The notes under the pieces are model-generated. The model had not been told where the DNA came from, ran no database searches, and worked only from the letters and a program-made list of their open reading frames with translations. This document shows, in pieces, positions 1 to 12,564 of a DNA stretch of 64,000 nucleotides (its first letter is position 1; every line of letters starts with the position of its first letter). The DNA is from Chelonoidis abingdonii. Taxonomy: Eukaryota > Chordata > Testudines > Testudinidae. Position numbers and translations under genes: made by a program. Location: contig NC_133773.1 of the NCBI RefSeq assembly GCF_003597395.2, positions 71,725,424 to 71,789,423 of the forward strand, given 5' to 3'.

Positions 1-3000
1 TCTTGACTCTTCCATATAACACTTACTAGAATTCAAGCCCTCAACTCAATGGCTTCTTTTGAATCCAAATTCAGTTGCATCTTTTTAATTAACATTTTAT
101 AGCCTTTGATTCCCACCCTTGCTGACAGATTAGCATACCATCAGAGTGACAAAAGGAGATTTTAAAAGGTAGACAAGTTTTTGATTGCCTTTTTATGCAA
201 TTTCATGAGGAGGAAGGAGGAAAGAATTCCAGATGCTACTATTCCCTTGATTGTTACAAAAACAGGAAGGCTCAATGTTTCTTATCTGCAAGTCATCCAT
301 TATCTACCTCCAGGTCTCAGAAGTTGTCTTTTATTTTGATTTACCATAGGTCTATATTCTGACTTCCATTATGATCTGGCAGTAGCTTCACAGCTATAGC
401 AGGCTCCAATGCCACTGAAGTCAAATAAGGAAAACAGCCATTCATATATTCCCACTTCAATCCATTTTTTTTTAATGAAAAGATTCTCTTGGCTTTTGTT
501 AAAATGCAAGGTCTCGGTGGAATTTATGTGAGATTGAAAGTATGGAGCTAGACAAATGGGTGTTCCTTACTGCCTTCAACTGCATTTCATGCTGCTGTTG
601 CTGTACATTAGATATACGGTACTTTGTAGCACTACTTTCTACTTAAAGTTGTAACATTTTTTTTTGGTCATGAAAACTAACAACCAGAGGTTGTCCTGTC
701 TGCACACAGGCACCTTGTTGCGCACACAGTATGACTTTAAATAAATATGACACATGGGCTTGAAGGAATTAAATGATTACAATAGAGTCTGTTCTGCTGA
801 TAGGGAAATTATCAGTTGTTAATTAACACCTTCCTTCAGGTGCAATAGTATACATCCCTAAGGAAGCAGTTCTTAAAACAGGTTTTTTAAAAGGACAGTT
901 TTAGAAGCTACTGGGACTTTATCTGATACATTTTTAATTTTTGATACAAAACTATCTGCCATAAGCAACAGCATCTTAACTAATTCTTTGTAGTCTTATT
1001 TATTTTTTTTCTTTTTAATAAAGAAAAAGACTAAAGGAATACTTTTTCTTGGTTTTTGGAACGTAATTACCTAGCTTGCACATGAACACTCTAGCCTTCC
1101 TCACCTGGAATAAAACCCTTATAGAAAGATCATATAGGACTTATTAGCAAATGAGAACCTTTCTCTAGATATTGGTAACCATTTTATGGGATTTACTAGA
1201 AATTCTATGCCCTGATACAGGTTTCTTTATGATGGTTCAAAAATCATCTTAAAAGATTATCATTTGCCATAACATTCTATTATTCTTCGGAGTAATTTCT
1301 ATAAAGCTCTGTTGCTTCAGTCCTGTTAAACTGTATAACATCAATGGAAAATTGGTTGAATATGTGATATATTATACAGTATATGTATGCTTGCTTGCAT
1401 AATATACTACATAGCAAACATGAGAACCTTTTCTGGTAACTTCACAGTAATGTGTCAGGATAAATTCTGCCCTGCATTACACTGGTTGATAGATGCTAAC
1501 CTAGATTTACTGTTATAAATTGGAGCAGAATTTCCCCAGTGAGTAACAGACTACTTCCTCATCCCATGATGCCTTAATTTCCACCATCAAAATATTTGTA
1601 TAAATCAGAACAAAAGCAATGCAGCGCATGTGAATCATCTGTGCAAGCCATTCAGTACTTTAATTGGCCATAGGTGTGTTACAAATTTCTGTTAATGTTC
1701 AGAGATGAGCCAGACTAGTCTGACAAAGTTTACTATATGTGTTCACCAAACACACTTGTTTTTGGAGGCCCTTGGGCAGGTTAGATATTTTGACATGATA
1801 TTTTTCTATCATACCTGTTTGATTTGAAGAGAGAACTGGGAGATATCAATGAGTATTTCTGGACAAAAATCTCAGAGAAGCTGTGACAGCAGGTGCTAAT
1901 TGGTCCTTGAGACCTTATTCCTAGAAAGACCAACTTTTGTATGGCAGGAAATATTTTAAAAAGCTGTGGGTGGGTTAGTATACTCCCTGTGCCCAGGGTT
2001 GGCCAAAAGAGGCCAATTTGCTGTAGTTAAAGTAATGCCTTCAAACACTTTTTGCATTAGATTGAAAACTATCTGAATTTCATATAATTTTACTAGTTAA
2101 ATACATGATAGGAGAACTAAGGCCAATGTTATAATGGTTCTGGGTTTTTCTGCATTACTCTGGCTCTGACAATGGGAATTTAGCCTGAACTCAGGCTTGC
2201 TATGGAAGTGTCTTTCCTATGCAGCACTGCCATGGATGACAGAAATATTTAGAAGAAACTACTGAGCACTTCACAATCAAAGCCTTTGCCGTGACATTTA
2301 AAAAGCAGCATAATTCTCAGTTTCAGTGATACTGCTTAACTTAAGACCTACATTATCTCATGTGTCCTTTATAAATTATCTGGTCCCAGTTATTCAGAAT
2401 TTCAGAATAGCCAAGTATGTTGCACAGGAATATCCTGTCCCTCTCATGACTGTGCGCAGCTGCCAGAAACTATCACATAACTTAAGACTGGCCCCATGTT
2501 GTAGTAACTTTTCCTTCAGCTGAAAAACTGAATGTGGCAGTTTCTGGAGTCCAGGATGCTGTCCCTGCAAAATGCCTAGGCACTGTTGGCATGGAGTGTT
2601 CAGAATTGAGATGAGGACCCAAACTTGGGCCTGCTGAGTGGAAAAATAGTCAGCGGTTGGCTGAGTCAGACTCCCATCAATCAGTGAATCCAGGCCCTGC
2701 ATTCTTGCATTACTGCTTCATCTAAATTTTTTTAGGTATCATTGGCAATTGTAACTAAAAAAGTGGAAACTTTTCTTTAAAAATCTTTTTTTCTTTTTTG
2801 AAATTCAGAATTATCATTGTCCAAAATTATTTAACTATAAAATAAAAACAACCAAAGAAAATAAAAAGTAAACAAAAGTTGATAAACTATATAGAAAACT
2901 TCAGGAAAATGAAAGGGGTCTGTCTCAAAAACTAGTAACAAAAATAATTGCAAAATTTGCCCAACTTTTTGGGAATCTTGTTTAAACTGAGCTTTTAGAA

Positions 3001-3289
3001 GCATTGATTTCAATGGAACTACTTATATGCTTATCTTTAAACGTGTCAGTGCGTGCAGGAGCAGGGCCTAAATCTTCTCATTGAGTTTTCTTAAATAGTC
3101 TAACTTCCTAAAGAACTCAACTTGGTGCTCTAAACATCGACTGGTTTTAACCACATACAAGAATTAATACACCAAAAGCTTTGTCGGGAAGCAACTAGCA
3201 CCAAATTAAGTTTATTTTTATTTTTATACATATTTAATAAACACACATTTTACACAAACCTTCAAAAACAAAGAAATGAAAAATTAAGT
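1..3289. other. AT-rich non-coding stretch
   Basis: No coding region, RNA gene or repeat family that I can name is visible here. All open frames are short (at most about 100 codons) and show no family resemblance. The sequence is ordinary AT-rich intergenic or intronic vertebrate DNA. Confidence 0.6.
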
Positions 3290-3297
3290 TACCTAAC

Positions 3298-5799
3298 CAA
3301 GACCAATCAGAGGAGGGGGCCAGGAGGACCAGTTGGCCTGGGCCTCAAGCTCAAAGGGGGCTTCAAATTTAGACACTTGTTAATTTTTTGGCATTGGATA
3401 AGTTTTGCAACTTGTTTTCATACACATTCCAATCAGACCAAAATGTGATACGCTCTTTCAGCTTAGAGCTGCAAATGTAAGTAAATAAGAGATGTGATTT
3501 GGTAAAAGACATAGTTTTTTTGTTAACTGATATAGATTTTGTCATATTAAAGAGTTAATAATATATTGGTTCTGGTGGCACAAGATTAGACCATGATGAA
3601 CGTGTCCTCTCAGATCAGCTGATTATATAAACAAGCCATTACAAGTGGCTGGTGCTGGATCAAGTGCATGTTGAAAGGTAGAGAATTGTTACATTTAGTG
3701 TATTTACAGTTTTATGTCTAGTTGACTAAGGTGAGAGCTGCACAAGACACTGATTGTGTTGGAGTGTGGAAAAACAATCTCTGTACTGTGCACCCCTGCT
3801 TCATTTTGAACAAAAGTGCTGCAAATGCTTCTGTTGCAACAGAGATTGGAGGAAGTTGAAAGACGGAATACCATCACATGAGAGTTCAACGTCACACAAT
3901 GAAAACTGTTGCATGGAAATCAGACAGAAGGGCAGCATCAGCTGAAAGTTCAGTTGAGAATTTACTCTTAACTGAACTCTCTACAGAAACCTAATAACTG
4001 AAAAAAACTTGAGTGCATCCTGAATGTCATCCTTTTTCTTTCTGAGCAGGGATTGGCTTTCTTTGGTTCCAGTCAACGTATTGGTGATCGTGCAAATGGA
4101 AACTTTGTAGGCATAGCTGAGCTCCTCATCAAATATGACCCACTTTTATCAGAGCAGGTTAACATGTTCAAGAATCACAAGAGAGTCAAAAGCGCATTCA
4201 AGTCCATTATCTCTCCACATGAATTCAAAATGAGTTTGAGCTATGTGGGTCATTCATACAAACAACAATTCTTGATGAGATTCAAAATGCCAAGTATTTT
4301 TTCAATCATTGTTGATGCCACTCCAGATTGTTCTCACAAGGAACAGACTACTATGGTTATTCGATATGTTAAGATTGTAAACAGCTTAAAATTTTCAATT
4401 GAAGAAAGGTTTGTTTAACTGGAAAAGAAATTGCTGCTCGAGTACTACCAATTCTAGAAGGTTTTAAATTAGATTTTCAAGTTTGCATTGGTCAAGCCTA
4501 TGACATTTGATCTAATATGGCTGGGAAGTATGCAGGTGTACAAGCAGTTCTGCTTAAGCATAATTCAAACTGTATTTTCTCCAGCTGTGGAAACCACACA
4601 CTAAACCTTGAAGGTGTTGACTGTGCTGAATCATGCAAGGAGGCAATTATTTACTTTGTACATTTGCTGAACAGTTCTAATCCCTTCAGTAGCCGTTCAT
4701 AAAGGTGGAAAATTCTGAAGCAATATCTTACCGTTTCACTGTAAGGGATATCCAAAACTAGATGGTCTGTACCAATTTGATTGTGTTCAACCAGTTGCAC
4801 AGCATTTGAATTCAGTGAGAGAGGCTTTGAGAGATTCAAGCTCATTTAATCTCACTGCACAGGCTCAAACTGAACTTCAGTCTATTCAGAAGCACATGTC
4901 AAAATTTGAATGTATTCTCATGTCATCTTTGTGAATGAAGCTACTTACAATGATCCACCAAACTAATCTGGTAATTGGAGCACACAATGTTCCACTTGAT
5001 GTTGAGAGGGATAACACTGAAAGTCTTATCAATGACAGTGAACAGATTCGTGAACAATGGGATGCGATCCTGATGGAGTCCAAATTAGTAGCACAGAATA
5101 TTGGCATTTCATCTGAGTTCTGCACCAATTGCAATTTACCTACTGAATCCGATGCCAAGCAGCATTTTAGGGTCAGTGTCTTCCTTGTCATCATTGACTC
5201 TATTCAATCAGGTCTTACATGTTGCTTTGAGTCACTGTGACTAATTTGTATCCTTTTGGGGTTTCTTTGACACTTCAACAGAATGAGTAATGAAGATCTG
5301 CTTTCTGCAGCTGAACAATTTCAGCAACAGTACAACAAAAAAATTTCAAAAGATCTCAGTGAAGAGGTCATCTTCCTCAAACAAATATATTCCACGAACT
5401 TTAAATTGGATTGCAAGCCAAAGGAATTGCTTCAAGAAATACTCAAACTTGGACTCTCTGGCGTGTTTCCTATTATAGCAATTGCATTGTGTATTTTTGT
5501 CAGTTTGCCTGCATCAGTGGTTTCAGGTGAACGCACCTTCAACATGTTGAAGCAGGTAAAGAACTATCACCGTTCAACTATGGGACAAGAGCATTTGAAT
5601 GGGCTCACCATGCTTAATATCAACTGTGCACGAAAGCTAGATTTTTCCTCAATAATTAGTGCATTTGCACAGAGGCTAGAAAAGCATTTGTTAAATAAAA
5701 AAAAATGTCTCTCATTTTGATTTCATGTGTCTTTTTAATATTTTAATGATGACTAGAGGCTTCAAAAGTGGAAGTGGCCCAGGCCTCTGAGAGGGCCTG
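3298..5799 (+). mobile_element. Decayed full-length hAT DNA transposon with 8-bp TSD
   Basis: The element is bounded by an exact 8-bp direct repeat, tacctaac, at 3290-3297 and 5800-5807, the duplication length expected of hAT elements. It begins with CA and ends with TG. The first 30 bp and the reverse complement of the last 30 bp share CA at the tip, then tcagagg and gggcca in the same order, so degraded terminal inverted repeats are visible. Inside is a plus-strand transposase relic (3754-5720). The length, about 2.5 kb, suits an autonomous hAT copy. Frameshifts and stops show that it is dead. The family resembles the TTF-finger / ZMYM1-like hAT transposases of vertebrates; the exact family name needs a library comparison. 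Confidence 0.85.
3754..5720 (+). pseudogene. hAT transposase relic (TTF-type finger, DDE core, dimerisation domain)
   Basis: This is the broken transposase of the element at 3298-5799. Four blocks lie in the right order. At 3754-3945 is a Cys-rich segment followed by DWRKL and HESSTSH, as in TTF-type zinc fingers. At 4053-4418 is LAFFGSS and a GNFVGIAELL segment typical of the start of the catalytic region in ZMYM1-like hAT proteins. At 4517-4702 is AGKYAGVQA followed by a CGNHTLNL block. At 5283-5720 is the C-terminal dimerisation domain with LPASVVSGERTFNMLK. The blocks use plus frames 1, 3, 2 and 3, with an in-frame stop near 5238 between two frame-3 blocks. Several indels and stops therefore separate them and no functional protein can be made. 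The original start codon cannot be chosen with confidence. Intact members bind the terminal repeats and cut and paste the element. Confidence 0.85.
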
Positions 5800-5807
5800 T
5801 ACCTAAC

Positions 5808-6673
5808 AATACATCCTTTCTCCTGTATCCTCCCCAAGACATTAGCATAGCTACCATATGCTATAGGCCATACAACACAGCCATAATTCTGTCCCATCTT
5901 TCACTCTTCTGAACTCAATGAGTTTTTCCCCCAGCACTACTAGTTAGTTAGTTTTCTGTTGGAAGAGAGTAGTTAGTTGGTTGTATTCAGAACGGAGGCT
6001 AAAGGGGGTGGTTGAAGCACAGCACCCCTAAAGGTGCAGAGTTAAGGTTGCAATGTGTGGTCTGTGGTATATGATGGTTGTGGGAATGATGATAAGGTCT
6101 GAAGGATGGAAGAATGCACACAACATAACTGCTTCACAATTAAGTTTTTTTTTGTGTGTGTATGTGATCCAAGCATTCTAATGCTTAATTGAGGGTGGGA
6201 ATTTAAACAAGGGAGATAGGCCTGCAGGCTTGGAGGTAATAGAAATGCAGCTACTGACAGAGAATGTTTTGTCTGTGCGCAGTTGTGCATGAACACCCTA
6301 TCATAGGGTATGATCTGATAGAAAAGTGATGCTCCTGATGGTGAGAGTTTTATGTATGCTCATACCCATCGTTCAGTCTTGCCTGTTTCCAGCACCCAAT
6401 CAGTTAATCAGACTTGTGTGTTGCACATAAACTCTAAATTATCATTGTGAATAGCTTCTAAAAATGACCCTGAATCCAATTTTTTTTATATCTATATCAG
6501 ATCTTCTCAGAATTTACCATTTCTACCAAGTTTTGGGTAGACAGACAATTTTTTAAAAGATCGCTCAATAAACTTGCCAAGGGTGAGGCTGCTGGTGTGC
6601 AGAGATTACTGGCTATCATGTTGACCAAAGTTGTTTCATCATTTTCTTTGTCCTCTCTTGTCTGTTCTCTTAG
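5808..6673. other. Non-coding stretch
   Basis: No gene or nameable repeat is seen between the hAT element and the next repeat tail. Confidence 0.5.
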
Positions 6674-6782
6674 GTTTAGATTGTCAGCTCTTTGAGGGCA
6701 GGGACCATCTTTTTTGTTCTCTTTGTACAGCATCTACCACAATGGAGTCCTGATCCAGTGATACTACTACTAATAAAAAGTA
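6674..6782 (+). repeat. LINE/SINE 3' tail (L2/L3-like)
   Basis: The stretch reads gattgtcagctctttgagg, then gcagggaccatctt, a tgtacagcatctaccacaat block and a TA-rich AATAAA-type end. This is the usual form of an old L2/L3-type 3' tail in amniote genomes. Family assignment is from memory of the pattern; orientation is plus because the A/T-rich tail is on the right. Confidence 0.55.
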
Positions 6783-8832
6783 GGATTTACAAAGGGGGGG
6801 TGGGGTCAGAGCCCAATTTCAAAGACCACCTACTAACAATTTAGAAACCAAACCAATTTCCTAGTTTTTATCCCCTTTGAATCTTGTAATCTTGTATGAA
6901 ATTTCACCGTGTTCCCCTACCTTTAGAGAAAAATAGGAATTTTTGACAGTTTTGGAATATAACCTTAACTATGGTGTTGCTACCAAGAAGCTACATAATG
7001 TAATATATAATCTCAGAACACCTGTTTTTTGTAAATCTGTTTTAATTAGTTGCCTTTGTTCTTTACTGAACATTTGGCATATAATGTCCCATAAAACTAG
7101 CTTGTTAACTATTTTTTTTACTCCAAGGTACTCATTCTCTAATAATGAATTTGAAGTATGTGAATGAGATCATCTATTTGCTGACATCAGTCTGTTTTTG
7201 CTCTTCTCTGCTCTCATCTATTTTGATGAACATGAAAAACAAACCAGAAACTTTGCTTTCCTTTTGAAAGTGTATTTATGGAGAAGGCCTGTAATGTACA
7301 GTAAACAGATGGGATGACACTTGCAAAACTGACCAAGATCCCTGGGATTCTAGATGTTTAAGCAGATCTCATCATTAACTATAAAAAATTCAAAGGCTTC
7401 ATAGCTTTTGCTTAATACATTTACTGCACATAATTACACAGGTAGCTAATCTGATAATTTTTATTGGACTAACATGTATGTTGTAACATGTATGCTGGCA
7501 TCAAAATACCGTTCTTCAGATGTGGACAATTTTCATAAGAGAGCTTTGTGTATGTTATATAAGTATTATACATACTGATCTACTTGCTGTTAAACTTGAA
7601 AAGTATCTCATGTCATTGGTAACTAGCATCTGAAGGAAGTTCAGTTGACTGTTCTTATCGCTCATCAACACACTGCATTGATGCACAACAAAAATTTATA
7701 AAGAAATATGTGGTTACCTGCCGGGCAAAATAACCCACTTTTCCCTCGTGTATTTATACAAGTGCAAGAAAGATGCCTATATGCAGATCATTTAAACAAA
7801 ACTTATGCTGAGGTGTTGTTTTGTTCATCTTTCGCTATTAGTGTTGTCAACTGGAAGTCAACGCTAGTGGTCTTATCTCAAAGCTGCACCCACTTGAGAT
7901 GCATAAATGACATGCCAAAACAAAGCTATATTTATAGAAGGTGGTCATCATATGATGATCCTTCTTCTTTCTTGTGTGCTTTGCTTGGCAGTGAAATAGT
8001 TAACATTGTCTTGTAACTTGCCATTCAACTTCAGAGTGAAATGAAATGGAGGCTATTGTTTCCTTCAATGAAACTCTCTCTCTGAAGATGCCAACAGAGT
8101 CACATTTTGGCCACCATCAGGGCTTGATGCAATCCTTTTTTATTTGGGTTAGCACAACTGACTACTTTTGCCTTTTTTCCCTAGTTAGTTTTTCTTTATG
8201 CTTTAATTTAGTTTGATGCTATAATAGCATATGAGTGCTTTAAAAAATTAAATTAAAACTGCCTTTTCTCCTGAAATTGAATTATTTGAATGTCTGAAAC
8301 AATTAAAATGCAATGGCTATAATAGTCTAATATGTACATAGATTTTTTTTTTTAGAATTGACAATTTGTTTTAGTCCTGCTTTTTTAAAAGACCCTAAAA
8401 GCAGATATTTATAAATAATATAAATTGTAAAAATGGATCAAAGTCCAAATATCACTGGACTTTCTCAAAATTAGGGTATCATCCAAGGTTTGGAGATTTG
8501 ACCAATTGCGAACTAAAAGTATGACATATGTAGCCATGTAACTGAAAGTAGATGTTGTCGTCATGTTCTGAGTATTCTGTACCTTTAAATGCAGATGACT
8601 GTCTTTGCTGATGAGACAGCTGCCATTTAATGGTGCAGTTCAGAGGCGGTGCATTAGTGTGTCAGCGTTGACTCTGTCGCTAGGTCTGGATTTTGCTCTG
8701 TTCTATTTTTGCTTTTCATTAATAAAAATAAGCCCTAGTCTGAAAAATTTTGCTCTTTGTATGTAGCATACCATCATTATTTATATTGCAATAATGTCAA
8801 GCCCCTTTGCACTAGATAGAATGTATGTGTGT
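6783..8832. other. Non-coding stretch, no gene seen
   Basis: No coding evidence. Around 7460-7530 there is a weak resemblance to the end of another Penelope-like family. Around 8590-8740 a segment ending in AATAAAAATAAG could be an old LTR end. Neither is strong enough for its own entry. Confidence 0.5.
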
Positions 8833-9091
8833 ATCATAGAATATTAAGGTTGTAAGAGCTCTCAGGAGTCATCTAGTCCAATCCCCTGCTCAAAGCAGGA
8901 CCAACACCAACTAAATCATCCCAGCCAGGGTTTTGTCAAGCTGGGCCTTAAAAACCTCTAAGGATGGAGATTCCTCCACCTCCCTATATAACTCATTCCA
9001 GTGCTTCACCACCCTCCTAGTGAAATAGTATTTCCTAATATCCAACCTAGACCTCCCCCACTGCAACTTGAAACCATTGCTTCTTGTTCTG
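8833..9091 (-). mobile_element. CR1 LINE 3' end (5'-truncated)
   Basis: Read on the plus strand this starts with atcatagaat, the reverse complement of the CR1 terminal motif attctatgat. It then runs through the reversed 3' tail: the catctagtccaatcccctgc, ccagccagggttttgtcaag and cattccagtgcttcaccacc blocks. About 260 bp of the 3' UTR/C-terminal end remain. Its truncated 5' edge abuts the palindrome that starts at 9104. Confidence 0.9.
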
Positions 9092-9103
9092 TTTATATAT
9101 ATA

Positions 9104-9362
9104 ATCTTTTTTCTCCACCTACTCCTATAGTAATTATGGATCTATTATTGCCCTTTTTATTTACAGGTAGGAAGGAAGGAAAGGTGTGCAAAGATTTGTG
9201 CATGTGGGGATCCTGATTGTGAATTCTATGGAGGTAAAGGCTGTTACATAGAATTCGCAATCAGGATCCCCACATGTACAGATCTTTGCACACCTTTCCT
9301 TCCTTCCTACCTGTAAATAAAAAGGGCAATAATTACTATAGGTGGAGGTGGAGAAAAAAGAT
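9104..9362. repeat. Long near-perfect palindrome (127 and 116 bp arms, 16-bp loop)
   Basis: The left arm 9104-9230 is the reverse complement of 9247-9362, around a loop at 9231-9246. By eye there are five substitutions, three of them clustered toward the loop, and one 11-bp gap: the left arm has extra bases near 9138-9150. The three loop-proximal mismatches would be G-U pairs in a plus-strand transcript. No target-site duplication or known family is evident. Confidence 0.9.
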
Positions 9363-11334
9363 CAATCTGAAGAAAAATCTATTAGCAACTCATCCCAAAA
9401 TTGCAATAAACAAAACATGTTTTCATTTAAAAAGGTGAATTATTATCTTCAGCTTTGCCCAGAAGAAGGCCACAGCTGATCTCTGGCATGTACTTTATGC
9501 TCTGTTGGGCTGAGAACCCTAAATAGTATATGGCACTAGAATGTGACTTTTGAAAAGCCTGGAGCTGTACGGGCTCCATGATATGCAAAACCTCTTGCAG
9601 GCACTATAGTACCATTCTAAATGACATAAATATGTGAAGAAATCAAAAACTTGATAGCGTTGTCTTCATATCTCAGCAATACCCATGCACAACTTTAACA
9701 AACCTGGATTTGCCAAACAGTTACTGCTGCATAAGTTCACTCAGTTGAATGCAGAAATAAGCCAATTTGTCAGTGAGTCCAATACAAAACAAAAAACTTT
9801 CTGAAAAGAAAACTTGTTCCCAGCTGTGCTGCTCATTACTCCTCTGTCTGAATTATTTGCAGTTTAACCCTCTTTGCACAGTGCAACTGCAAGGCAGCAA
9901 AATGCGCCTCTGAATGCTGTGTAGGCACTTTCTACATTTGTTCAGAAACCGTCATCTATAAAGCAGCTGGAAATGCTGCAGGAAAGAGACCTCCAGAAAA
10001 CATTTCCAGATCTGCTTGGACAGCTGGTCTTTTCAGTTAATGAAATCATAGCTTAAGATGTGCAGAGAATGTAAGGTTTGCACTGGTGAGCAGCAGGATA
10101 TCTACTTAAGACATTTGGAAATATTGTGTGTATGGATTATCCATTTCTCATCATAAATCCTATTTACGTCAACCATGCAATTAGCTCAGGCATGTTTGAC
10201 TCCTGCATTGCAGAATGATGTGAAATGGTGTGATCCAGCCCTGTCTTGGAACTTACATACTGATCTTTCTAGTTTGTGTTTTCACATACTGGTTACACAT
10301 TCTTAACAGGGCTGTGTCATAATTTAAAGTGTCCCTAAAGGAATTACTGTTGAGAAGGAGGGTGGAAATCCTTTTCCTTTGGAAGGTTTCAACTTCAATT
10401 AAAGTTCAAGTATCAAACTGCATTAGCCATCTCTATAGCTAAAGCTGTGGGAAACTTATCTAATCTAACTCTTGAAGTGTTCATAAAACTTGCAGAAAGG
10501 TATAAAGTGGGAAATGTGGTTTTGCCCTGGGAGTACACTTCTAATTTATATTTCTTTATATAACTGAATTTTATTGATATAATGTCATAACCAAAGCACT
10601 GTACAATTATGTCAGCTCTTTTTCATGTCCAGGAAAAATAGGGATGGGAGGGTGTTGTATTGATCTTTAAAGGTCTAAAGAGTTAAAGACATTTATAAAT
10701 GCTTTCACTGTCCAACATGAAATAGTAATAGACAGATTCAGAGTTATTTTTAAACAGAGCTGTTGGTTTTACTCAGTTACTTGGCAAACATTGAAAAGTA
10801 TTAATTCAAATTGAAAGTTTATTGATGAAATACAAAGAATAAGAAATTAAAACAAGCACTCGTATTGAAAGTGTGGTTGAGTGAATATGCAAAATGGACT
10901 TAGTCAGATCTTTTTGAAATCTGTCTCCTTTTGGAGTCAAAATAGCAGTCTCATGTTCAGAGCAACCTTTCTTTGATTAAAAGGATAGGGTTAATTTTAC
11001 TCACACCTGATGTGATGGGCATTCACTTATTACTAACTAACTTTTAATAACTAACACACACACACACACACATCCCAGATGGAAGAGAGACAGGAGAGAA
11101 AACAGAGTGAAATATGGCATTTATTGGTGCCTTTTGGACGGCTGGGTAGTTACAAGTAGATGCTTTGGCCGGCAAGTTGACCATGACACCTGCTCCTTGG
11201 ACCCTGGTTAGTTACAATCAGGTCATGGCCATCATCTGGATGGATTTTTTCTACTTAGATGACAAGTCTGGATGAATGCAATATAGTTGACTCTAGAATT
11301 TGATGAAACACCAAGAGATTGAGAGAGAGGATAG
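9363..11334. other. Non-coding stretch with short CA microsatellite
   Basis: No gene is seen. A pure (AC)n run lies at about 11054-11072. The rest is unremarkable AT-rich DNA. Confidence 0.55.
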
Positions 11335-12564
11335 GAGGACAGAAACTGATTAGGGGTGGGGGGAAGAATATGATAGAGGTCTAGAAAATCATGAATGGTT
11401 AGAGGAAGTGAATAAGGAAGTATTGTTTATCCCTTAACATAATACAAGAACCAGGGGTGTGATGGGGTACGCAAATACCACACAAAGCAACATGGAGTTA
11501 AGGAGCTGTTCTTGGCTCAGCCAGCCCTGCCCCACCACACCTGTATGAGATGTACAGACTGGAGGAGGAGTTAAAAGGAAAGCAGACCAGCTTACTTGTA
11601 AGCAGACCAGGGAAGAGAATGGACCTTTCAACCTGTAGCTCCTGAAAAAAGGACTGACGGAAGGTAGGATCTTTCCCAACACCAACTGCCTGAAAGTCCC
11701 TCCCTGGGGGAAGAAAGGACCTGTTTCCTCCTCTCACGTACTAACTCAGTTTGTGTTAATTCTCCTGATTTTGTTTATGGACTACCACAGAAGGGAAGAG
11801 ACTTGGAACTGACTGAGCTGGAGGTTCAAGTCACAGGAGGAGGCAGTCACCGCCTGCAGGAGAGGGAGAAAGCTACCATGCCACAGCTAATTACAAGGAG
11901 GTGCCAAGCTGTGAGCTGATCCCTTCACACTTTCTTGCTATAGACTGTGAACTTTAGAAAATAGAGGGGTGCTAGGAAATGGCCTGGGGAGAGAAACTTT
12001 AAGGCAGTCTTGGGTGTCAGATCCTTTGGTAGACCTCCAAGGGCTCTGGGCCAGAGCTCAGTAGAGTGGGAGGCACTGCGCATCCCCGTACCAAACTGCC
12101 TTCTGCATTTAGAAGGGCCTGAACCCCGTGACCACTAGGCGATGCTCCCCATGAGTGCTGACCATCATGAAGGGCTACCCAATAACATTAATAGGCAGCA
12201 GGTTTTAAAACAAACATAAGGAAGTATTTTTTCCACACAGTGCACAAACAACCTGTGGAACACATTGCCATGGGATGGTGAAGGCAAAAAGTATAACTGG
12301 GTTAAAAAGGAATCGCTAAGTTCCTGGAGGAAATATCTATCAGTGGCTATTAGTGAAGATGATCAGGGATGCAATCTCATGCTCTGGGTGTCCCTAAACC
12401 TCTGACTGCAAAAAGCTGGGACTGGACAATGGGTGGCTCACTTGAAATTGCCCTGTGCTGTTAATTCTCTCTGAAACTTCTGGCACTGACTACTGTCAGA
12501 AGACAGACCACTGGATATCTGGCTATATGGACCATTGGTCTGACCCAGTATAGCTATTCTTATG
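11335..12564 (+). mobile_element. CR1 LINE 3' end, split by an LTR insertion
   Basis: The left half (to 11457) carries tgatagaggtctagaaaatc and ends at aagaaccagggg. The right half resumes at 12171 with the missing continuation (cccaataacattaataggc) and ends with the CR1 tail ggtctgacccagtatagc plus attcttatg at 12564. The other copies of this CR1 tail in the window (20154-20310 plus, 28412 onward minus) confirm the join. The 713-bp intervening block is a separate, younger insertion. Confidence 0.85.
11458..12170 (+). mobile_element. Solo LTR (TGTGATGGGG type) inserted in CR1
   Basis: The block starts with tgtgatgggg and ends with gaccatcatga, a worn copy of the expected terminal CA. It sits exactly where the CR1 is interrupted. 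The flanking 5-mers agggg (11453-11457) and agggc (12171-12175) match at 4 of 5 positions, consistent with a retroviral or Gypsy-type target duplication. At 713 bp with no internal coding it is best read as a solo LTR. ERV versus Gypsy origin cannot be decided from the LTR alone. Confidence 0.65.

Noticed and set aside
7441..7530. End of a different Penelope-like family (tttttattggactaaca, then gttcttcag)
   Set aside because: Resemblance is limited to short blocks; no boundary, TSD or coding support was found.
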